Part shown: positions 1 to 7,550 of the stretch, in pieces | Layout: each line of letters opens with the position of its first letter | Numbering within the stretch: the stretch's first letter is position 1 | DNA from: CAYUNA01 sp047629355 | Lineage (GTDB): Bacteria > Bacteroidota > Bacteroidia > Chitinophagales > Saprospiraceae | Length of the DNA: 34,989 nt | Direction: 5' to 3' | Assembly (NCBI GenBank): GCA_047629355.1 | Contig: JBLHWU010000039.1 | Coordinates: 1 to 34,989, forward strand | Translations under genes and position numbers: made by a program | The notes under the pieces: model-generated | What the model was told of the DNA's origin: nothing | The model's input: the letters and a program-made list of their open reading frames with translations, nothing else | Database searches by the model: none

Positions 1-466
1 AATGTCCAAAGTCCTCGATTCATGTTGTTGAAATTTTGAAAAGCTCCTATCCATTAAAAGGTAGAGCTGATTGATTTTAAGTTAGCGTATTATTTTGAAA
101 GCGCGTGTACCGCAAAATTTTAGTCTGCGAATGTCACGTCTTTTCAAAAAAAACTAAAATGTACTCATTGTACCAACGCCAGTTGGACGCAAACTGGAAG
201 TCTGCGGTACACTAATTCTCTTGCAAAGGAAAGGAATTTTGTAGAACAAAGTTTAAATAATTGTCTAGTACTGCATTAGTCTTTGTTCAAAAAGCTAAAT
301 TTTGCCAAAAAGCCCTACGAAAATATGCAAAAGGCTATTTGATTTTGTCCGCTGAAGGCAAGTCCAAGTTTTTTACAAACACCGTATATATTATAAGGTG
401 TATTTTTGCATAATGGGCTTACAAATTTTTTAAGCCCTATTTCTTTTTACAAAACCACATTATAGT
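1..466. other. 5' intergenic region with an inverted repeat
   Basis: I see no convincing gene here. A perfect 10-bp inverted repeat (GTGTACCGCA at 105-114, TGCGGTACAC at 203-212) encloses about 90 bp. That interval also holds a small stem-loop, CCAAC-gcca-GTTGG, at 173-186. The remainder is AT-rich leader DNA of the downstream protease gene. The repeat resembles the palindromic elements found elsewhere in the window, but I saw no second copy of it. Confidence 0.5.
401..408 (+). promoter_or_regulatory. Probable -7 promoter box of the lysyl-endopeptidase-like gene
   Basis: TATTTTTG matches the Bacteroidota -7 consensus TAnnTTTG and lies 59 bp before the ATG at 467. No clear TTG -33 element sits at ideal spacing, so the assignment is tentative. 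Confidence 0.4.
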
Positions 467-3400
467 ATGAAAATTAAGTTATTACTAATCTTTTCCTTAT
501 TTTATTTGCAATTATCTGCACAAAATTTTCCAACGGACTACCGCATTGCCTTGACGGTCGAATCTTTGGACATGGTCCAAAAAATGACCATGCCTGCTTT
601 GGATAATCAAACCTTGCTCGATGAGGAATTGCAACGTCGAGGTCCAGGCATCGCTCCAAAATATGCTGAAAATATGCAGGTGGACATCACGCCTGATACA
701 CATGGAAATTGGGAAGATCTATCCGATGGCAATTCTGTCTGGCGTATGAAAATCAAGTCAGCAGGGGCAAAGTCTTTGAATCTTGGATTTTCCAAATACC
801 TAATGCCGAACGGTGGGACCTTGATTCTTTACACGCCAAATTATGAGCGAGTAATGGGACCGTTTACACCCGCAGACAACGAAGAGCATGAGCAATTGTG
901 GACGCCGGTGTTGGATGGCGACGAATTGGTAATTGAAGTACAGTTACCGACTTCAGAAAAATCTAATTTACAATTAGAACTGAGCTATGTCAATCATGAT
1001 TTTTTGGGTTTTACGACAATGGGTTCAGCAATAATTTCAGGTTCTTGTAATTTGGATGTGATTTGTGGCGCAGTTGATGGTTGGGGTATTGTAGATGATT
1101 ATCGCGACATCATTCAATCCGTAGCAGTGATTGGTACTGGAGGCGGTACTTTTTGTACTGGCTTTTTGGTGAATAATGCAAACAATGATTGTAGACCTTT
1201 TTTCATGACAGCTGATCACTGCGGAATTACTAGCGGAAGTGCAGCATCGTTAGTTACCTACTGGAATTTTTTCAACAGTACTTGCCGCGAGCCAGGCTCA
1301 GGAGCAAGTGGCGGAAATGGGGACGGTTCATTAGCCGATTTCAATACAGGAGCGATTTTCCGAGCAGCTTGGTCGCTTTCGGATATGACTTTAGTGGAAT
1401 TAGATGACCCTGTTTCTGAAACCGCAGATGCATTTTTTGCAGGTTGGGACGCTTCTTTTACGCCAGCAACGGATACTGTGATTGGCATTCACCACCCAAG
1501 TACCGACGAAAAACGAATTAGTTTTGATTTTGACGAAGCTTTCGCAGCAGATGGCTTTTCTACGACTCCTAATCCAAATGGCGACCACTTTACCGTTGCC
1601 GATTGGGATATTGGAACAACGGAACCAGGTTCGTCTGGCTCCCCGTTATTCAATGCTCAAAAGCAAGTTATCGGTCAATTGCATGGTGGCGGCGCGGCTT
1701 GTGGCAATGATTCTTATGATACTTATGGTTGGTTTCATACTTCTTGGGAAGGCGGCGGAACTTCTGCTACTCGCTTGAAAGATTGGCTTGACCCTGACAA
1801 TACTGGAACGTTAGTTATCGACGGACATTCGCAACAACAGTGCAACTTTTTTGTAGAAGGAACGCCATCAAGTATAGAAGTTTGTACGCCAGATGATGCC
1901 GTTTATACCGTTTCTGCAACGGAGAATTTCATTGGTGATGTTACTTTGTCGGTAACCAATGTACCTGCTGGAGTAACGGCAACTTTTGCTGAAAACCCAA
2001 TTGCACCGGGTGCGTCAACAACTTTAACGCTTACGGATACCAATGCGATAGCAGCAGGAACTTATACCTTAAATTTGGAAGGAACAGATGGCGCAAATTC
2101 CAACGCGAACATGCTGACCTTGATGACATTTGCAGACGTCCCAGCACCAAGTGTTTTACAAATACCAATGCTTGGCGCTTCCGATATTTTGACTTCACCA
2201 ATATTTGAATGGGAGGCAGAATCAGGCGTATTATATGATATAGAAATTTCAACAACGGATGATTTCATGAATACCGTAGCATTTGCTAATGATATAACGG
2301 ATGGCATGTATCAAGGTGAAGGACTGACTACGAGCACGATGTATTTTTGGCGCGTCAAAGGCTCCAACCTTTGTGGTGATGGCAATTTTTCCAGTACGCA
2401 TTTCTTTACAACAGCGAATATTTTCTGCGGACCAAATGTTGCTACGGATATTCCTGTTGAAATTAGTGACGGACCAGCAAATATAATTACCTCGACTTTA
2501 GAAGTGATGACGTCGGGCTTAATTGACGATTTGAACATTTTTGATTTAAATATTGACCATACTTATATTGGTGATTTGGCAGTGACTCTGACTTCTCCAG
2601 AAGGAACGACGATTGAATTGGTCAGTTTTCAAGGAGAAGGTTGTGACCAAGATGATGTTGCCTTGAGTTTTGATGATGATGCGACGACTCCTTATGCGAC
2701 TTTGGAGAGTCTATGTGATGCTGCATCTCCTGCTGCTGGCGGAACGTTCCAACCATTGCAAGCACTATCTGCATTTAACGGTGAAATCGCACAAGGTGTT
2801 TGGACGTTGACTGTAGAGGATGCTGCTGGGGCAGACGGTGGTGCATTGACAAGCTGGAATTTAGATATTTGTAGCCTTGTTGCAGATGATTTCAGTTTCG
2901 CTCCTTCTCCATCAACAATCGAATCCTGTATTAATGATATGGCTACTTTTACCATTGCTATCGGTGGCGCATTTGATGATAATGGGGTAATGCTTTCGGC
3001 AAATAACTTACCGATGGGCGCGACGGCTTCTTTTAGTCAAAATCCAGCAGCAGCAGGTTCTGTAGTAACGGTTACTTTAGCAAATGTGAGCCAAGCAGGC
3101 GGTTTTTCTATCGAGATAATTGGTGATGATGGCGTCAATATTCCAGTGGAAGCTGGTTTGATTTGGAATATCAATGGATTACCAGCGGAATCAACTGCAG
3201 TCAATCCAGCAAATAATGCAATGGACCAGCCTATCTCCGGTTTGGTTATCGAATGGGATGACATTAGTGGCGCAACTGGCTATGATTTTACTTTAGCAAC
3301 CGACCCTGATTTTAATAACATTGTTATCAGTGCGTTCTCGACCGATAATCAATTTGATAATTTTGGAAGTTTAGAATATGGTACGACTTATTTCTGGATG

Positions 3401-4309
3401 GTCATAACGTTTAATGACTGTGGCGAGACGACTTCTGAAGTTTTCAGCTTTACCACGTTCCCTGATTTGACCGTTAGTTTAAGTCCAGATGACCAAACGC
3501 TTTGTTCGGGAGACAACGGGGCTTTTAACTTAGAAATAGGCGCTGGTTTTGAAACCGCAACGATTACCGCAAACAATTTACCAGGGTCTGCAACGATCAA
3601 TTACAGCATGAATCCGGCACCGGGCGGCACGACGGTTACGGCCACTTTAGGTAATTTAGTAACGGTTCTAGAAGGCACCTACACGATTGATTTTACCATC
3701 GAAGATGACAATGGAACGACCAATGAATCTGCAACGATTACCGTTGAAACACCACCTGCTATTCCAGTTTTGGAGTTACCAGGAAATGGTGCAGGTATGA
3801 TTGCGGTATCAGGTATCAATTTCAACTGGGAAGCTATTGCAGGTACGAGTGGCTACTTCGTAGAAATCTCGTTGAATGAAGACTTTACCGATGTGGTAGA
3901 GTCTGGTAATGTGGCTTTTAACAACTATTTTTCCCAGAATGAATTGGACAATGAAACCCTTTATTTCTGGCGAATTACCGCCAATAATCCATGTGGTGGT
4001 TCCGTATCACTGGTATTCAATTTTACAACAGAAATGTTGGATAGCACTCATGAAATACAAGGCGTTGAGTTGACTCTGCAACCGAATCCAACGCGTAATT
4101 TTGTCAATGTTTCTTTATCAGCACCATTGAATGAAATGATTGCCATCGATGTCTATGCGATTAATGGACAGCTATTGCAAACGGCTGTTTTTAATGGAAA
4201 TGCTACACAACATCAAATTGATTTGTCGAGCTACTCGGCAGGCGTTTATTTGGTGAAACTCCTGGCTGGAAATGAGGTCATTGTGGAACGTATTGTTTTA
4301 GAAAAATAA
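467..4309 (+). CDS. Secreted lysyl-endopeptidase-like serine protease with P-domain and T9SS type A tail
   Basis: This 1280-aa exported protease has a signal peptide (residues 1-19, ending LSAQ), a propeptide and a trypsin-fold catalytic domain (about 185-455). The catalytic domain resembles lysyl endopeptidases. The likely triad is His251 (TADHC), Asp306 (SDMTLVEL) and Ser390 (GSSGSPL), with many cysteines suited to disulfides. Then come a beta-sandwich repeat (about 465-545), a fibronectin-like repeat (550-650), a proprotein-convertase P-domain (about 660-802), and two more rounds of the same beta-sandwich plus fibronectin pair (805-1100 and beyond). The end, about 80 residues, is a T9SS type A sorting domain (LQPNPTRNFVNV... 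to VYLVKLL). By family knowledge it is exported by Sec, carried across the outer membrane by T9SS, and cuts protein, probably after lysine. The pair of modules is clearly duplicated within the gene. Lysine specificity is inferred from resemblance only. Confidence 0.9.
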   Translation: MKIKLLLIFSLFYLQLSAQNFPTDYRIALTVESLDMVQKMTMPALDNQTLLDEELQRRGPGIAPKYAENMQVDITPDTHGNWEDLSDGNSVWRMKIKSAGAKSLNLGFSKYLMPNGGTLILYTPNYERVMGPFTPADNEEHEQLWTPVLDGDELVIEVQLPTSEKSNLQLELSYVNHDFLGFTTMGSAIISGSCNLDVICGAVDGWGIVDDYRDIIQSVAVIGTGGGTFCTGFLVNNANNDCRPFFMTADHCGITSGSAASLVTYWNFFNSTCREPGSGASGGNGDGSLADFNTGAIFRAAWSLSDMTLVELDDPVSETADAFFAGWDASFTPATDTVIGIHHPSTDEKRISFDFDEAFAADGFSTTPNPNGDHFTVADWDIGTTEPGSSGSPLFNAQKQVIGQLHGGGAACGNDSYDTYGWFHTSWEGGGTSATRLKDWLDPDNTGTLVIDGHSQQQCNFFVEGTPSSIEVCTPDDAVYTVSATENFIGDVTLSVTNVPAGVTATFAENPIAPGASTTLTLTDTNAIAAGTYTLNLEGTDGANSNANMLTLMTFADVPAPSVLQIPMLGASDILTSPIFEWEAESGVLYDIEISTTDDFMNTVAFANDITDGMYQGEGLTTSTMYFWRVKGSNLCGDGNFSSTHFFTTANIFCGPNVATDIPVEISDGPANIITSTLEVMTSGLIDDLNIFDLNIDHTYIGDLAVTLTSPEGTTIELVSFQGEGCDQDDVALSFDDDATTPYATLESLCDAASPAAGGTFQPLQALSAFNGEIAQGVWTLTVEDAAGADGGALTSWNLDICSLVADDFSFAPSPSTIESCINDMATFTIAIGGAFDDNGVMLSANNLPMGATASFSQNPAAAGSVVTVTLANVSQAGGFSIEIIGDDGVNIPVEAGLIWNINGLPAESTAVNPANNAMDQPISGLVIEWDDISGATGYDFTLATDPDFNNIVISAFSTDNQFDNFGSLEYGTTYFWMVITFNDCGETTSEVFSFTTFPDLTVSLSPDDQTLCSGDNGAFNLEIGAGFETATITANNLPGSATINYSMNPAPGGTTVTATLGNLVTVLEGTYTIDFTIEDDNGTTNESATITVETPPAIPVLELPGNGAGMIAVSGINFNWEAIAGTSGYFVEISLNEDFTDVVESGNVAFNNYFSQNELDNETLYFWRITANNPCGGSVSLVFNFTTEMLDSTHEIQGVELTLQPNPTRNFVNVSLSAPLNEMIAIDVYAINGQLLQTAVFNGNATQHQIDLSSYSAGVYLVKLLAGNEVIVERIVLEK

Positions 4310-4328
4310 GGGCAAAAGAGATAGCCTA

Positions 4329-4513
4329 AGTAGCGGTAAAATAATAAGTCCGCCATCTGGCAACATTTATTTTGGTCTTTTTCTCCACTTCGGTCGAAAT
4401 GACAAAAGATGTTTACTTTTGAAATAGGACCCTACATAATGACTGTTTCAAAAGTGGGAAATAAGGGTAAAAGAAATGTTGCCAGATGGCGGAATTATTT
4501 TTTTACCGTTACT
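4329..4513. repeat. Repeat family A, copy 1: MITE-like palindromic element
   Basis: A roughly 185-bp element begins near AGTAGCGGTAAAA and ends TTTTTACCGTTACT. Its arms continue inward through CCGCCATCTGGCAACATTT and the exact complement AAATGTTGCCAGATGGCGG. An inner stem pairs ACTTTTGAAA (4415-4424) with TTTCAAAAGT (4446-4455). The second copy is at 16993-17195. It contains the common Bacteroidota string CACTTCGGTCGAAATGAC. No transposase is encoded. Confidence 0.85.
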
Positions 4514-4514
4514 A

Positions 4515-4579
4515 AGAGGGTTTGAGGGGGAGAGAAAATGATTTTGTGAAAATCGTTTTCTCTCCCCCTCAAACCCTCT
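4515..4579. repeat. Long hairpin directly after the family A element
   Basis: Two 31-bp arms with a single mismatch (4515-4545 and 4549-4579) enclose a 3-nt loop. The outer arms are G-rich or C-rich (AGAGGGTTTGAGGGGGAGAG and its complement) and the core is GAAAATGATTTTGTGAAAATCGTTTTC. A related core occurs in the hairpin at 26157-26202. It could terminate transcription of the upstream protease gene, but there is no clean T-tract. Confidence 0.75.
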
Positions 4580-4765
4580 CCTCTTCCCACTTGTTCTGCC
4601 GTTAGGCACGTAGAAAAGAGGATAAGAACGTGGATTTACTTTATTGGGTGGTTTTTTTGTTATTCAAAAAGTTCACCTCTGACTTATTTTACTTCCAAGT
4701 AAGAATCTTTCATAAAAAAAACCGACCTTTGCGGTCAAGTTATAAAAAATTAAATATTTATTATT

Positions 4766-6028
4766 TTGAAATTCATAGATTTTAACCTTAGTGATCCTTT
4801 GATGGATGGGCTGGATGCGATGGGATTTGAGACGGCGACGCCGATTCAAGAAAAGGCGATTCCGGTAATTTTGGCTGGTAAAGACTTGATTGGTTGTGCG
4901 CAGACGGGGACTGGAAAAACGGCAGCATTTCTATTGCCTGTTCTCAATAAACTGACTTCTGAACAGCAAAAAAGCAATTCTGTTAATACATTAATATTAG
5001 TACCGACGCGAGAGTTGGCGATTCAGATTGACCGACAGTTGGAGGGCTTCGCGTATTTTACGGGGACGAGTTCGATGGCGATTTATGGAGGGCGAGATGG
5101 GGAGTCGTTTGCACAAGAGAAGAAGGCGTTTTCAATGGGTGCAGATATTATTGTCGCTACTCCAGGACGCTTAATTGCGCATTTGAATTTAGGTTATGTC
5201 AAGTTGGGCGGTTTGAAACACCTGATTTTGGATGAAGCAGACCGAATGCTTGATATGGGCTTTGTCAGTGATATTGAAAAGATTTCTAGCTTTTTGCCGA
5301 AAGACCGTCAAACTTTGTTATTTTCAGCGACGATGCCGACCAAGATACGAAAATTAGCATCTACTTTGTTGAATGATCCAGAGCAGATTACTTTTAAAGT
5401 ATCGCAGCCAGCAGCAGGAATTTTGCAAGCAGCATATGAGGTAGAGGACGACCAAAAGTTGCCCTTGCTGAAACACAAATTGAAAGACCGCAAAGATAAA
5501 GAAGGGCAGATTATCGTTTTTGCTTCAACCAAATTGAAGGTGAAAGCGATTGCATCTAACTTGAAAAGAATCGGGCTGAATGTCAATGAGATGCACTCCG
5601 ATTTTGACCAAGACCATCGAGAGCAAGTGATTTCAGACTTTCGCGCCAATCGACTAAAAATCTTGGTAGCGACTGATATTTTATCGCGTGGAATCGATGT
5701 GAAAGGCATTGCATTAGTTATTAATTACGATGTGCCGCCAGACCCAGAGGATTATATTCACCGTATCGGACGGACAGCACGGGCAGATTCAGAAGGTGTC
5801 GCAATTACGTTGATTAATAGCAAAGACCGTCGGAAATTTGGCAATATTGAACGGATGATGAAGAAGGAAGTGAAGAAATTGAAAATACCTGCGGAAATTG
5901 CTGGACAAAGAGAAGAAGCACCAGGTAGCCGTCCACAAAACAGACGTTCAGGTGGCGGCGGACGTGGTCGCAATGACCGTTCTTCAGGTGGTGGCAATCG
6001 AAGAGGCGGTGCTGGTTTTTCCAGATAA
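4766..6028 (+). CDS. DEAD-box ATP-dependent RNA helicase, RhlE-like
   Basis: This 420-aa cytoplasmic helicase uses ATP to remodel RNA, with roles in ribosome assembly or mRNA turnover by family knowledge. Visible motifs are the Q motif (F21 with TPIQ, 25-28), Walker A AQTGTGKT (45-52), PTREL (80-84), TPGR (132-135), DEAD (156-159), SAT (187-189) and HRIGRTAR (about 332-339). A basic Gly/Arg/Ser-rich RGG-like tail (about 384-420) probably binds RNA. The start codon is TTG at 4766. The first ATG downstream (codon 13) would remove the N-terminal FxDFNLS segment that precedes the Q motif, so the TTG is preferred. It stands alone, with a repeat-filled spacer upstream. RhlE is the closest type by domain order; I leave the symbol empty. 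Confidence 0.93.
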   Translation: MKFIDFNLSDPLMDGLDAMGFETATPIQEKAIPVILAGKDLIGCAQTGTGKTAAFLLPVLNKLTSEQQKSNSVNTLILVPTRELAIQIDRQLEGFAYFTGTSSMAIYGGRDGESFAQEKKAFSMGADIIVATPGRLIAHLNLGYVKLGGLKHLILDEADRMLDMGFVSDIEKISSFLPKDRQTLLFSATMPTKIRKLASTLLNDPEQITFKVSQPAAGILQAAYEVEDDQKLPLLKHKLKDRKDKEGQIIVFASTKLKVKAIASNLKRIGLNVNEMHSDFDQDHREQVISDFRANRLKILVATDILSRGIDVKGIALVINYDVPPDPEDYIHRIGRTARADSEGVAITLINSKDRRKFGNIERMMKKEVKKLKIPAEIAGQREEAPGSRPQNRRSGGGGRGRNDRSSGGGNRRGGAGFSR

Positions 6029-6058
6029 TCATCAAATCTAATTAGTCTAATTTAAAAT

Positions 6059-6078
6059 GGGGGTAAGCATTTGCCCCC
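6059..6078 (+). terminator. Weak hairpin downstream of the helicase gene
   Basis: GGGGGTAA-gcat-TTGCCCCC style stem (8 bp, one G-U pair) about 30 bp after the helicase stop codon. Only a short T-poor stretch follows, so it is a weak or factor-assisted terminator at best. Confidence 0.35.
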
Positions 6079-6322
6079 TTCCAAAATATTGTTTCTTGTT
6101 TAATGTATTTTACAAATAATCAGCCATTCTTTTTAAATTATTATACTAAAAAATAATGTTCGTTCTTTTTTGCCAAAATCTTACCTACTTTCTGGAAATA
6201 ACATTTTCTTTGTTATGTTTTTAGAAAAGGCAAATTTTTAAAGTCTTAACTTTCTCAGAATAAAAAACCATTTTCACCTCTGAAAAAGTTGCTACAACTC
6301 TCAACCCAGAACTCAACTAACT

Positions 6323-6682
6323 ATGAGAAACAACTGCATCGAATGCAACGACGAATTTATTGGTCGTTCGGATAAAAAATTCTGCTCGACCGAATGCCGA
6401 AGTACTTATAACAACCGACTTAATAGTGATTCTTCTAATTTTATGCGGAATATCAACAATATTTTACGCAAAAACCGGCGCATTTTAGGGGAGCTCAATC
6501 CAAATGGAAAGATTAAAATTCATCGGGATAAATTGACGGAGCGCGGGTTTAAATTCAGTTATTTTACCAATGTTTACAAAACGAAAAACGGGAATGCTTA
6601 CCATTTTTGCTACGACCAAGGGTATTTAGAATTGGAGGAGAATATGTTTACGTTGGTGGTGCGGCAGAGTTATGTAGAGTAG
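6323..6682 (+). CDS. Small zinc-ribbon protein of unknown function
   Basis: This 119-aa protein starts with a CxxC-x12-CxxxC cluster (Cys5, Cys8, Cys21, Cys25; the second pair reads KKFCSTECR), typical of a small zinc-binding finger such as the DUF2116-type. The rest is a basic, helix-prone middle (about 30-65) and a short beta-rich C-terminus (YHFCYDQGYLELEE). It is probably cytosolic. The zinc site suggests nucleic-acid or protein binding, but no catalytic motif is visible. It converges on the rhomboid gene, with only 3 bp between the two stop codons. Short proteins with this layout seem common in Bacteroidota, so it is likely genuine. No specific role can be given. Confidence 0.75.
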   Translation: MRNNCIECNDEFIGRSDKKFCSTECRSTYNNRLNSDSSNFMRNINNILRKNRRILGELNPNGKIKIHRDKLTERGFKFSYFTNVYKTKNGNAYHFCYDQGYLELEENMFTLVVRQSYVE

Positions 6683-6685
6683 ATT

Positions 6686-7357
6686 TTATTTCACTACAAC
6701 CCCATCAATTTTCCCCATTGCCCGAAATAACAATCCCGCTGCCAAACCAAATACAAATCCACCAATGTGCGCCCAATAGGCTATATTATCCATTTCTAAA
6801 TTAATCGCTTCAAACGACGCCATTCCAGCCACCATTTGCTGTCCAATCCAAAATAATAAAAAGACAAATGCAGGGACATTTATCAATGTAATAAAAAACA
6901 GCATTTTGATTTTTGACTTTGGAAACATCACCAAATACGCGCCCATCACTGCTGAAATTGCACCACTCGCACCCACCATTGGAATCGTACTTGCGGGCTC
7001 AAAATAAATATGCCCAGCTACTGCCGCCAAGCCACCACAAACGTAAAACAACAAGAAAGTAGCATTGCCAATCGTCGCCTCGATATTATCTGCAAAGACC
7101 CATAAAAAGACCATATTGCCAATCAAGTGCATCCAACCACCGTGCATAAACATGGAAGAAATCAGCGTATGCCAATCCTCACCTGCCACGATTTCAACGG
7201 GAATTGCGCCGTATTCCGTAATGAATCCAGAGAGTTGCCCCTGTGCTTGTAACGAAGATTCTAATAGAAAAACCGCGATATTAAGGACAATAAAACTGTA
7301 GCTGAAGAGTGGGAAATAGCCGCCTTGGACTTGTTCGTCACCGATTGGAAAAATCAT
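6686..7357 (-). CDS. Rhomboid family intramembrane serine protease
   Basis: This 223-aa inner-membrane protease has about six hydrophobic segments. The catalytic dyad is Ser131 in GASG (MVGASGAISA) and His197 in AHIGG. The conserved HGGWMHLIGNM (residues 72-82) follows the first loop and supplies the oxyanion-side His/Asn. By family knowledge, rhomboids cut substrates within or near transmembrane helices. The natural substrate here is unknown. The length fits the short bacterial six-TM form with no extra cytosolic domain. A repeat of family D lies immediately upstream (7373-7460), so its promoter must lie within or beyond that palindrome. Confidence 0.92.
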   Translation of the reverse strand: MIFPIGDEQVQGGYFPLFSYSFIVLNIAVFLLESSLQAQGQLSGFITEYGAIPVEIVAGEDWHTLISSMFMHGGWMHLIGNMVFLWVFADNIEATIGNATFLLFYVCGGLAAVAGHIYFEPASTIPMVGASGAISAVMGAYLVMFPKSKIKMLFFITLINVPAFVFLLFWIGQQMVAGMASFEAINLEMDNIAYWAHIGGFVFGLAAGLLFRAMGKIDGVVVK

Positions 7358-7372
7358 GAAATGTATTTTAAG

Positions 7373-7460
7373 AGAGGTCAGAAGTCAGACCGCTGGCGCT
7401 GTCAGATGTCAGAGTTACTGCGTGATTTCTGGCAGCACAGTGGTCTGACTTCTGACCTCT
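7373..7460. repeat. Repeat family D, copy 1: GTCAGA-rich palindrome
   Basis: A perfect 19-bp inverted repeat (AGAGGTCAGAAGTCAGACC at 7373-7391; complement at 7442-7460) encloses a 50-bp loop. The loop itself carries further CAGA/TCTG pieces. A diverged second copy is at 11751-11857. It lies in the spacer upstream of the rhomboid gene. Confidence 0.75.
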
Positions 7461-7489
7461 GACTTCTTCTAAAGATTTCAAAGGTAAAA

Positions 7490-7525
7490 AAAATGCTTAG
7501 AGATTGGTATATCTCTAAGCATTTT
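7490..7525 (-). terminator. Rho-independent terminator of the DsbD gene
   Basis: A 15-bp perfect stem (AAAATGCTTAGAGAT at 7490-7504, complement at 7511-7525) with a 6-nt loop. On the minus strand it is followed by a run of T, and it sits 25 bp after the DsbD stop codon. Confidence 0.85.
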
Positions 7526-7550
7526 GTAAAAATCGTAGGAAATGAGGTGG

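Noticed and set aside
6607..6804. Plus-strand open frame crossing the end of the zinc-ribbon gene into the rhomboid gene
   Set aside because: It is a shadow of two well-supported genes and lacks any motif.
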